Shown: one piece after another, positions 5,845-12,255 of the stretch | Layout: every line of letters begins with the position of its first letter | How positions within the stretch are numbered: the first letter of the stretch is position 1 | Origin: an uncultured Bacteroidales bacterium | GTDB lineage: Bacteria > Bacteroidota > Bacteroidia > Bacteroidales > Paludibacteraceae | Direction of reading: 5' to 3' | DNA length: 13,587 bases | Assembly (NCBI GenBank): GCA_946619625.1 | Contig: CAMOMF010000198.1 | Span: 1 to 13,587 of the forward strand | Notes under the pieces: generated by a model | What the model was told of the DNA's origin: nothing | The model's input: the letters and a program-made list of their open reading frames with translations, nothing else | Databases searched by the model: none | Translations under genes and position numbers: made by a program

Positions 5845-5966
5845 CACCGAATTTGGATAGAAGCGGTGAAAAATGCTGCTAAGAGTCCGAATTCGGGCAT
5901 CGGGACCCCCTACCACCGCAAATGAACAACACAGCAAACAACAAATAAAAATATTTTATCAATAGT

Positions 5967-7655
5967 ATGAAAAAATCTTTAATACTCCTGTCTGTAGTAG
6001 CCTTGATGCTGCTTACAGCCTGCAACAAAACTGTTCCCACTCCGGATCAGTTGAATTGTAACCCAAGTCCTCTGACAGTTGTTGGAGGCAAAATTAGTGC
6101 TGAAATAACCGGTACTTTCCCCGAGAAGAAGTTTGCCAAGAACGGTATTCTGGAGGTAACTCCCGTGTTGAAGTATGGCGACAAGGAAGTGGTTGGCGAG
6201 ACCATGACCTACGTAGGTGAGAAGGCCAAAGAGAATGGTACCGTGGTGAACTACAAGAACGGCGGCACCTATTCGCAGAGTTTCTCCTGCCCTTACACCA
6301 AGGATATGGACCGTTGCGTGCTTTGCCTGCGCTTCAAGGCTTCTGCCGGCAAGAAAGTGTATGACGTGCCCGACCTGAAGGTGGCTGACGGCGTGAACTC
6401 CACCGCTACGCTTGCCATTGCACAGGACAACGAATTGGCAGTCACCCCCGACAAGTTCCAGCGCATTATCCAAGCCATGCAAGAGGCAGACATCAAGTTC
6501 CTTATCCAGCAATCCAACCTTCGCGACTCGGAGACCAAGAGTCAGGCGATGAAGGACCTGCAGCAGGCTATCAAGGACGCTGACCAGGATGAGAAGAAGA
6601 TGATTTCCTCGCTGGAAGTGTTGGGCTATGCTTCTCCTGACGGTGGCATGAACCTGAACGAGCGTCTGGCTGAGGACCGCCAGAAAGTGGCTCAGAAGTA
6701 CCTGGCACGCCAGCTGAAGAAGAACAAGGTGAACGCCGACATCGAAGGCGAAGTAACCGCTGAGGACTGGGAAGGCTTCAAGAAACTGATGGAGAACAGC
6801 AATATTCAGGACAAAGAGTTGGTTCTGCGCGTGCTGTCCATGTACTCCGACCCCGAAGAGCGTGAGGCGCAAATCAAGAACCTCTCCGCTGTATATAAGA
6901 GCATCGCCGAGGACGTGCTGCCCAAACTGCGCCGTTCGCGTCTGGTGCTGACCACCGACATCATCGGCCGCTCGGATGACGAGATCGCCAAGTTGGCTAA
7001 GGAGAACCCCGCAGAACTGTCGGTAGAGGAGTTGCTTTATGCTGCCACCCTCACGAACAAAGCAGGCGAGAAAGAGGCTATCTACAAGAAAGTGACCGAA
7101 CTGTATCCTTCTGACCTTCGCGGTTGGAACAACCTGGGTATCGTCATGTTTGAACAAGGCAACGTAGAGTCTGCTTCGCGTATGTACCAGAAAGCCCTGT
7201 CTATCGACAGCAACAATCCTGACGTGAACTACAACGCCGGTGTGGCTGCCATGGCTAAAGGCGATGTGAAGAAAGCGGGCGAATATCTGGGCAAAGCTGC
7301 CGGTACCACCGGTAATCTGGATGCAGCCATGGGAACCTACTACACTATGACAGGTGACTACCAGAAGGCATCTTCCGCTTATGGCAAGACGGCCACCAAC
7401 AACGCCGCTATCCAGCAGATTCTGAATGAGGACTATGCCGGAGCGCGCAAGACGCTGGCTGCCGTAGCAGAACCGAACGCCACCACCCACTACTTGGAGG
7501 CCGTGGTTGCCGCCCGCACCAATAACCGCGACGGTGTGTATGCCGGTCTGCGCAGCGCCGTGGCTGCCGACGCTTCCTTGAAGGCGAAGGCTGCTCAGGA
7601 TATCGAGTTCGCCAAGTATGCCGAGGACGAGACTTTCCTGAACATCGTTAAGTAA
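5967..7655 (+). CDS. TPR-containing lipoprotein with OmpA-like segment
   Basis: The 562-residue protein begins MKKSLILLSVVALMLLTAC, a lipoprotein signal peptide with lipobox LTAC and lipidated Cys19. The next residues, NKTVPT, lack the acidic run that directs surface export in Bacteroidetes, so a periplasm-facing position is more likely (inference). Residues 30-160 look beta-rich with cysteines 31, 108, 117 and 120. Residues 210-255 (SSLEVLGYASPDGGMNLNERLAEDRQKVAQKYL) resemble the core of OmpA-like peptidoglycan-binding domains, and a second part fits near RSRLVLTTDIIGR (324-335). Residues 353-480 contain tetratricopeptide repeats, for example SDLRGWNNLGIVMFEQGNVE at 382-401 and the NNPDVNYNAGVAAMAKGD stretch at 416-433. 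The likely role is an envelope scaffold linking outer membrane, peptidoglycan and partner proteins. It has its own promoter and is followed by a hairpin. Function and name are unassigned. Confidence 0.88.
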   Translation: MKKSLILLSVVALMLLTACNKTVPTPDQLNCNPSPLTVVGGKISAEITGTFPEKKFAKNGILEVTPVLKYGDKEVVGETMTYVGEKAKENGTVVNYKNGGTYSQSFSCPYTKDMDRCVLCLRFKASAGKKVYDVPDLKVADGVNSTATLAIAQDNELAVTPDKFQRIIQAMQEADIKFLIQQSNLRDSETKSQAMKDLQQAIKDADQDEKKMISSLEVLGYASPDGGMNLNERLAEDRQKVAQKYLARQLKKNKVNADIEGEVTAEDWEGFKKLMENSNIQDKELVLRVLSMYSDPEEREAQIKNLSAVYKSIAEDVLPKLRRSRLVLTTDIIGRSDDEIAKLAKENPAELSVEELLYAATLTNKAGEKEAIYKKVTELYPSDLRGWNNLGIVMFEQGNVESASRMYQKALSIDSNNPDVNYNAGVAAMAKGDVKKAGEYLGKAAGTTGNLDAAMGTYYTMTGDYQKASSAYGKTATNNAAIQQILNEDYAGARKTLAAVAEPNATTHYLEAVVAARTNNRDGVYAGLRSAVAADASLKAKAAQDIEFAKYAEDETFLNIVK

Positions 7656-7675
7656 AAAATAATCCGAATACTATA

Positions 7676-7709
7676 ACCTGAAGGGTGCTCGGCGTGGTGC
7701 CCTTCAGGT
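7676..7709 (+). terminator. Hairpin between the lipoprotein gene and the mutL cluster
   Basis: ACCTGAAGGG (7676-7685) pairs perfectly with CCCTTCAGGT (7700-7709) across a 14-base loop. It starts 20 bases after the stop codon. It is followed by GTTAAAATGTT, not a run of T, so it may be a weak terminator or a structure that lets part of the transcripts reach the next genes. I see no convincing separate promoter between it and 7730. Confidence 0.6.
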
Positions 7710-7729
7710 GTTAAAATGTTACCGTTACT

Positions 7730-8071
7730 ATGTCCGTTCTGTTTCCCAAAATCAACAAACCTCCCACATGGGATTACCGGCCTATCTACTACGACCCCAA
7801 GAAGGACGAGATGGATAGAAAACTGGCGGCTCTGCAGGCGAAACGTGCTGCCGAGTCGGCTGCCAAAGGTGAGACTGAAGGAGAGGCTTCTGTCACCACC
7901 AAAAACGGCAAACCCTTCGTGTCCACGCTTCATAGAGGCTCTTTCCGTGAGGCGCATGAGGCGGGTATGTCCGCTTATCGGGCGCGTGAAGAACGGAACA
8001 GTAAGTTACGCTTGTGGATAGTACTCCTGTTGATACTGCTCTTCGGAGTCTATCTGTTGGGAATAATGTAA
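7730..8071 (+). CDS. Small membrane protein preceding mutL (113 residues), unknown function
   Basis: The protein has a conserved-looking start (PKINKPPTWDYRPIYYDPKKDEMDRKL, residues 6-32), a charged, probably helical middle, and one transmembrane segment at about 95-112 (LWIVLLLILLFGVYLLGI). The basic residues before the segment and the lack of a signal peptide suggest a C-terminal anchor with the bulk in the cytoplasm. Small proteins with this 'Y.P..YD...E.....' start next to mutL are familiar in Bacteroidales, where names in databases vary; I do not trust any specific one. It lies four bases before mutL and is probably cotranscribed with it. Another reading frame starting at 7716 overlaps it, but has no such features. 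Confidence 0.8.
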   Translation: MSVLFPKINKPPTWDYRPIYYDPKKDEMDRKLAALQAKRAAESAAKGETEGEASVTTKNGKPFVSTLHRGSFREAHEAGMSAYRAREERNSKLRLWIVLLLILLFGVYLLGIM

Positions 8072-8075
8072 ACCA

Positions 8076-9857
8076 ATGGACATCATTCATCTGCTTCCTG
8101 ATAGTGTGGCGAATCAGATTGCCGCTGGCGAGGTGATCCAGCGGCCCGCCTCTTGCATAAAAGAGCTGGTGGAGAACTCGCTTGATGCGGGTGCCACTAC
8201 TATTCAGGTGCTCGTGCGCGAGGCGGGAAGGACGCTGGTGCAGGTGATAGATGACGGTAAAGGAATGTCCGAGACGGATGTGCGCATGGCTTTTGAGCGG
8301 CATGCCACGTCCAAGATTAGAGAGGCGGCGGACCTGTTCGCCCTCACGACCATGGGCTTCCGCGGAGAGGCACTGGCGGCTATCTGTGCGGTGGCGCAGG
8401 TGGAGGTAACCACCCGCCGACCCGAAGACGAGGTGGGCTCATTGCTGGAGATACAAGGCTCGCAGGTGATCCGGCAAGAGATATGTCAGGCACCCGTGGG
8501 AACGAATATCCGTGTGAAGAACCTCTTTTTCAACACTCCCGCAAGGCGCAAATATCTGAAACCCAACCGCACCGAACTGCGCAATATCCTTATTGAGTTC
8601 TATCGGATTGTACTGGTAAATCCGCAAGTGGCGTTCACGCTGGTCAGCGACGACGAGGTGTTGTTGGACTTGACCAAAGGGACGCACAAACAACGCATTG
8701 AGCAGGTGTTTGGCAAGAGTCAGCGCAACCAGTTCACTGCCGGGTTGGTGGAACTGCGCACCGACACCGACATCGTCTCCATCCGGGGTTTTGTAGGCAA
8801 GCCCGAGTATGCGAGCAAGAGTCCCCAGCAGTATTTCTTTGTGAACAACAGGTATATGCGGCATCCCTATTTCCAAAAAGCCGTACTTACCGCCTACCAG
8901 GGTATGCTCCCGCCGGAACATAACCCCTCTTATTTCATCTACTTCGATATTGCGCCGGAGTCTATTGATGTGAACATCCACCCCACCAAGACGGAGATAA
9001 AGTTTGCTGACGAGCAGACTATCTGGCAAATCTTGCAGGCTGCTGTGCGCGAGTCATTGGGTAAGTTCCATGTGGCGCCGAGTATCGATTTTGATATGCC
9101 GCTGACCGAACTGGACCTGCCCCAGACCACTATCGATCCCGCTAAGGTCAAACAGCCGAGGATGTCGTTCAACCCCAACTACAACCCGTTTGAGGTGCAG
9201 GCGAGGGCATCGTATTCCGCTCCGCAAAAGTCCCAAGTGAAAGGGTGGGAGAAATTGTATGACGAGCCCGAGATAACCGATGAGGTCAGTCTGCCTGAAG
9301 ATATCAAACCGATGCAAGTGATGGGCAGGTATATCCTGGTGCCGGTGTCTGACGGTTTGATGATAGTGGATCAACACCGTGCCCACCTCACCATCCTCTT
9401 TGCAGAGATTGAGCAGCAGATGCGTTCCGGCAGACCGGTGCGGCAACAGCTGCTTTTCCCCGAGACCATCGAACTGTCGGCGGACGATATGCAACTGATG
9501 CGGCAACTGCAGGATCAGTTACTGGACGTGGGGTTTGAACTGGAACAACTGTCTTCCACCGCCTATGCCATCAACTCGACACCGGCGTTATTGGGAGCGG
9601 AGGCACCGCAACGTTGCCTTACCGACATTCTGGCGGCAGTGCGCGAGACGGGTATCAATGCCCGCACCGAATGGAACCGGCAGATAGCGCTCGCCATGGC
9701 GCGTGACGCGGCAGTGCCTTATGGCAAAGCCCTCCCCGAACAGGAGATGGTGAACATACTCAAGCAACTGTTTGCCCTGCCCGTTTACACCAAGACACCC
9801 GACGGTAAAACGGTGGTAAGCAGGGTGCTGGAAACAGAACTGGAAAAGCGTTTTTAG
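8076..9857 (+). CDS. mutL: DNA mismatch repair protein MutL
   Basis: The 593-residue MutL couples mismatch recognition by MutS to strand removal. The N-terminal GHKL ATPase is intact: ANQIAAGEVIQRPAS (12-26), KELVENSLDAGA (29-40) with catalytic E30 and Mg-binding N34, DDGKGM (59-64), RHATSKI (75-81) and GFRGEAL (94-100). The transducer domain follows to about 330, including NRYMRHP and VNIHPTKTEIKF (299-310). A variable linker covers about 335-405. The C-terminal dimerisation domain has DQHRAH (432-437), where nicking MutLs have DQHA..E. The later conserved AC/CPHGRP-type elements read MARDAAVPYG (541-550) and TPDGKT (574-579). So the metal site of the endonuclease looks lost, while the fold and length are normal. 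The gene follows the small membrane protein by four bases and ends one base before an upstream ATG of the next frame. Confidence 0.95.
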   Translation: MDIIHLLPDSVANQIAAGEVIQRPASCIKELVENSLDAGATTIQVLVREAGRTLVQVIDDGKGMSETDVRMAFERHATSKIREAADLFALTTMGFRGEALAAICAVAQVEVTTRRPEDEVGSLLEIQGSQVIRQEICQAPVGTNIRVKNLFFNTPARRKYLKPNRTELRNILIEFYRIVLVNPQVAFTLVSDDEVLLDLTKGTHKQRIEQVFGKSQRNQFTAGLVELRTDTDIVSIRGFVGKPEYASKSPQQYFFVNNRYMRHPYFQKAVLTAYQGMLPPEHNPSYFIYFDIAPESIDVNIHPTKTEIKFADEQTIWQILQAAVRESLGKFHVAPSIDFDMPLTELDLPQTTIDPAKVKQPRMSFNPNYNPFEVQARASYSAPQKSQVKGWEKLYDEPEITDEVSLPEDIKPMQVMGRYILVPVSDGLMIVDQHRAHLTILFAEIEQQMRSGRPVRQQLLFPETIELSADDMQLMRQLQDQLLDVGFELEQLSSTAYAINSTPALLGAEAPQRCLTDILAAVRETGINARTEWNRQIALAMARDAAVPYGKALPEQEMVNILKQLFALPVYTKTPDGKTVVSRVLETELEKRF

Positions 9858-9885
9858 TATGCAATCAATACACAACATATCATTT

Positions 9886-10728
9886 ATGCAAAAAGGTCAC
9901 CTTATACTATGTGCGTGCGCGTGTGCAGTATTACTTTCGTCTTGTGCGCAAAAGCCCGCTACGCTCACTATTCTTCATACCAATGACACCCACTCGCAGG
10001 TAGAGCCTACCAATCCTGGCGCTGAAAAGAATGCCGACATGGGGGGGTATGCCCGTCGTATGGGACTTATTGCCATGGAGCGCGAGAAAGACCCGAACCT
10101 GTTGTTGTTGGATGCCGGTGATTTCTCGCAGGGGTCACCGTATTTCAACTACTTCCGCGGACGTGTGGAGGTGGACGCCATGAACCGCATGGGCTACGAT
10201 GCCGCCACCTTTGGCAATCATGAGTTCGACAACGGATTGGATACCCTGGCTATGCTGGTAAGGATGGCCCGGTTCCCGTTTGTGTGTGCCAACTATGATT
10301 TTACGGGCACCGTGCTGGAGGGGATGGTCAAACCGTATGTGGTAATCAACCGGGCAGGGCTGAAGATTGGCGTGATAGGCGTAGGAGTGTCGCCTGACGA
10401 TCTGATTGCCAAAGAAAATTTCGGCGGCATACAATATCTGGAGCCGCTGCCGGTCATCAACATGACGGCGCAAATCCTGCGCGAGGACAAGCATTGTGAC
10501 CTGGTTGTCGTATTGAGCCATCTTGGCACAGATAGTCCCAATGGCGTCAGTGACCTCAAGTTGGCGGAACAGATGCGCGGAGTGGATATCGTCATAGGCG
10601 GACATACCCACCATGTGTTCTGCGGCGAGCGAGTCACCGATGCGGATGGTCACGAAGTGGTGCTCTCCCAAATGGGCAAATCCGGCATGCGGGTAGGGAA
10701 AATAACTGTTCGATTTGCAGAAGACTAA
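9886..10728 (+). CDS. Lipoprotein metallophosphatase, 5'-nucleotidase N-terminal type
   Basis: I start this at the internal ATG 9886, which gives 280 residues. An in-frame ATG at 9859 would add nine residues before the signal peptide. From 9886 the protein begins MQKGHLILCACACAVLLSSC, a lipoprotein signal with lipobox LSSC (Cys20). All calcineurin-like metal-binding motifs of the UshA/5'-nucleotidase family are present: NDTH (D34, H36), GDFSQGS (D79), GNHEFD (N111, H112), SHLG (H212) and GGHTHH (H240, H242). The enzyme should hydrolyse phosphate esters, probably nucleotides, outside the cytoplasm. The C-terminal substrate-specificity domain that makes full 5'-nucleotidases about 500 residues long is absent, and no neighbouring gene supplies it. 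It follows mutL by 28 bases, so it is probably in the same transcript, although the functions seem unrelated. Confidence 0.9.
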   Translation: MQKGHLILCACACAVLLSSCAQKPATLTILHTNDTHSQVEPTNPGAEKNADMGGYARRMGLIAMEREKDPNLLLLDAGDFSQGSPYFNYFRGRVEVDAMNRMGYDAATFGNHEFDNGLDTLAMLVRMARFPFVCANYDFTGTVLEGMVKPYVVINRAGLKIGVIGVGVSPDDLIAKENFGGIQYLEPLPVINMTAQILREDKHCDLVVVLSHLGTDSPNGVSDLKLAEQMRGVDIVIGGHTHHVFCGERVTDADGHEVVLSQMGKSGMRVGKITVRFAED

Positions 10729-10740
10729 TCAGGGAAAAGT

Positions 10741-10760
10741 GAAAAAAAGCAATTTTTTTC
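10741..10760 (+). terminator. A/T-only hairpin after the metallophosphatase gene
   Basis: GAAAAAAA (10741-10748) pairs with TTTTTTTC (10753-10760) around GCAA, 12 bases after the stop. The T-rich right arm could end transcription or act as an upstream element for the acpP promoter, which starts 10 bases further on. The stem is weak. Confidence 0.4.
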
Positions 10761-10769
10761 GTTTTTCTC

Positions 10770-10800
10770 TTGCATATGTCAAAAAATAGTTGTAACTTTG
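10770..10800 (+). promoter_or_regulatory. acpP promoter
   Basis: TTG (10770-10772) and TAACTTTG (10793-10800) are 20 bases apart. The spacer starts CATATGTCAAAAAAT, and a T-rich stretch lies upstream. Predicted start near 10807, with a leader of about 75 bases before the ATG. Confidence 0.85.
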
Positions 10801-10880
10801 CACCCGCAAAAGTTTTTTTAATAGTAAAAAAACGGTTTGTGCTATCGGAACAGAATATTAACACAATAAATAAATACATT

Positions 10881-11126
10881 ATGAACGAAGAAATTCAAAA
10901 GAAAGTAATCGCCATTATCGCTGATAAATTGGGCGTACAAGAGTCTGCTGTTACTCCGGAGGCATCACTTGCCGCCGACCTCAATGCTGATAGTCTTGAC
11001 ACCGTGGAACTCATCATGGAGTTTGAAAAAGAGTTTGGTATCTCTATCCCCGACGGAGAAACAACCAAGATCACTACTGTCGGCGACGCAATCGCCTATG
11101 TAGAGAAAGTGGTTGCGGAGAAATAA
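10881..11126 (+). CDS. acpP: Acyl carrier protein
   Basis: The 81-residue acidic protein carries growing acyl chains in fatty acid synthesis in the cytoplasm. The phosphopantetheine attachment site is Ser38 in NADSLDTVEL (35-44), and EFEKEFGISIP and TTVGDAIAYV follow as in AcpP proteins. The ATG at 10881 gives the normal length; a longer reading from 10770 would run through the promoter and is not used. In Bacteroides acpP is usually followed by fabF. Here a strong terminator follows and the next gene is unrelated, so this acpP is a single-gene unit. Confidence 0.96.
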   Translation: MNEEIQKKVIAIIADKLGVQESAVTPEASLAADLNADSLDTVELIMEFEKEFGISIPDGETTKITTVGDAIAYVEKVVAEK

Positions 11127-11147
11127 GCAGACCGATAATTAGGCAAG

Positions 11148-11171
11148 AACCGGCGCATATGTGCCGGTTTT
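11148..11171 (+). terminator. Intrinsic terminator after acpP
   Basis: AACCGGCGCA (11148-11157) pairs with TGTGCCGGTT (11160-11169) with one G-T pair and a very short centre, followed by further T. It starts 21 bases after the acpP stop. Confidence 0.85.
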
Positions 11172-11290
11172 GTCATTTCGTATATTGCAATTTCGCAAGT
11201 CAGATATTCTCTTTTGTAACTGGTTTTAGGAAAGAAAAGTTTTCTGTGTTTAAGAAAAAGCATACAATTGTTAAGATTGTAGGGCAAAAA

Positions 11291-11322
11291 TTAGGCTATT
11301 TCAAGGAAAAGTTGTAACTTTG
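11291..11322 (+). promoter_or_regulatory. Promoter of the winged-helix gene
   Basis: TAACTTTG (11315-11322) is a perfect -7 element. The -33 region, 20 bases upstream, reads TTAG, a poor match. The spacer GCTATTTCAAGGAAAAGTTG partly resembles that of the acpP promoter. Expected leader about 50 bases. Confidence 0.6.
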
Positions 11323-11380
11323 CACTGCATTTGGCAAAACAATTGCAGGTATTTAAGTCTAAAATTAATTGTTAGGAATT

Positions 11381-11578
11381 ATGACAGTAGAATTGATTGG
11401 TGAGAACGCAGGTCTCATCTGGAATGCACTGCAAGGCGGCGCACTCTCTTCTAAAGCACTGAAAAAAGCTACTAAACTGAAGGTGGACGAGTTTAACCAG
11501 GCTATCGGCTGGTTGGCGCGCGAGAACAAACTCTCTTTCGTAGAGGGTGAGGACGACACCATTATCGGACTTCTCTAA
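11381..11578 (+). CDS. DUF2582 winged-helix protein
   Basis: The 65-residue protein (MTVELIGENAGLIWNALQGG, then LSSKALKKATKLKVDEFNQAIGWLARENKLSF) fits the DUF2582 winged helix-turn-helix family: 'G..AG.IW..L', a recognition-helix region, and the signature 'A(I/L)GWLARE.K'. Such proteins are presumed DNA-binding regulators, but no target is known. I use the ATG at 11381, preceded by AGGA; an in-frame TTG at 11369 would add four residues. It is a separate transcription unit, with a promoter before and a terminator after. Confidence 0.87.
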   Translation: MTVELIGENAGLIWNALQGGALSSKALKKATKLKVDEFNQAIGWLARENKLSFVEGEDDTIIGLL

Positions 11579-11605
11579 CTCATCGGCACTACGCCCTACA
11601 TCGCT

Positions 11606-11636
11606 AAAGCAGACACCCCAAGTGCCTGCTTTTTTT
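11606..11636 (+). terminator. Intrinsic terminator after the winged-helix gene
   Basis: AAAGCAG (11606-11612) pairs with CTGCTTT (11626-11632). After one mismatch, CAC pairs with GTG around a CCCAA loop. A run of seven T (11630-11636) follows. Confidence 0.85.
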
Positions 11637-11687
11637 ACTAAAAAAGTGCTTTTTGACCGGAAAAGAAGAAAAAATTACTTTTTTTTC

Positions 11688-11718
11688 TTGCATATGTCAA
11701 AAATTATTTGTAACTTTG
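11688..11718 (+). promoter_or_regulatory. Promoter of the yhcH-glgB unit
   Basis: TTG (11688-11690) and TAACTTTG (11711-11718) are 20 bases apart. From the upstream T-run to the -7 element the sequence is almost the same as at acpP, including CTTGCATATGTCAAAAA. Predicted start near 11725, leader about 55 bases. Confidence 0.85.
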
Positions 11719-11779
11719 CAGCGCGAAAGTAAAATATTCGCGCTATTGTAAACGACAACTAATCAACAATGCACAACAT

Positions 11780-12235
11780 ATGATTTTGGACAAACTAGAA
11801 AATGCTGCAAACTACTACGACTCCGTACCGGGATTGGAGCGCTTTATGGAATTCTACGCCGCGAACGATCTCGAGAGTTTGCCGGCTTGTAAAATCAAGC
11901 TGGAGGGTGATGACCTTATTGTGAACATAAACGATTTTCACGGCAAAGCGGAGGCTGATTGCCGCATGGAGGCACACAAGGAGTATTTGGATATCCAAAT
12001 TCCGCTCACAGCCGACGAGGAAATGGGTTGGAAAGCGCAAGTGGACTGCCAAGATATCACCACGGAGTACAACGAGCAGAAAGATGTTGAGTTCTATGCC
12101 GACAAGGCTACAGCCAAGTTCTCTGTGCCGGCAGGACATTTTGCCGTCTTCTTTCCCGAGGACGCGCATCAGCCCGGTATCGCCCCGGGTAAAGTGTATC
12201 GCAAGATTATCGTTAAAGCCAAAGTGTTGCAATAG
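11780..12235 (+). CDS. YhcH/YjgK/YiaL (EbgC-like) family protein
   Basis: The 151-residue protein matches the YhcH/YjgK/YiaL family, a cupin-like beta-sandwich that binds a metal and is linked to sugar handling; relatives include EbgC and sialic-acid cluster proteins. Visible signatures are EAHKEYLDIQ (64-73) with E64, H66 and D71, VPAGHFAVFFPEDAHQPG (116-133) with H120, E127 and H130, and the C-terminal YRKIIVKAKV (140-149). The biochemical role is not firmly known; an anomerase-type activity has been suggested for members. It is the first gene after the promoter at 11688-11718 and lies 20 bases before the branching enzyme gene, so both are probably cotranscribed, which points to carbohydrate metabolism. 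Confidence 0.9.
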   Translation: MILDKLENAANYYDSVPGLERFMEFYAANDLESLPACKIKLEGDDLIVNINDFHGKAEADCRMEAHKEYLDIQIPLTADEEMGWKAQVDCQDITTEYNEQKDVEFYADKATAKFSVPAGHFAVFFPEDAHQPGIAPGKVYRKIIVKAKVLQ

Positions 12236-12255
12236 TTCATTAACTCCCCGTTATT

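Noticed and set aside
4870..5925. Plus-strand open frame of 351 codons opposite korA
   Set aside because: It overlaps korA and runs through the divergent promoters; its sequence is unlike any known protein, and korA is certain.
5979..7490. Long minus-strand open frame (503 codons) opposite the TPR lipoprotein gene
   Set aside because: It is a codon-bias shadow. The plus-strand protein has a signal peptide, OmpA-like and TPR motifs and a promoter, whereas the opposite frame shows no recognisable domain.
9859..9885. Upstream ATG as start of the metallophosphatase
   Set aside because: It would put nine polar residues in front of a standard lipoprotein signal peptide. The ATG at 9886 gives a normal signal peptide with a basic residue and a lipobox at position 20.
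10770..10880. Longer N-terminus for the acyl carrier protein
   Set aside because: The extra 37 codons would cover the promoter and the AT-rich leader. The ATG at 10881 gives the standard AcpP length.
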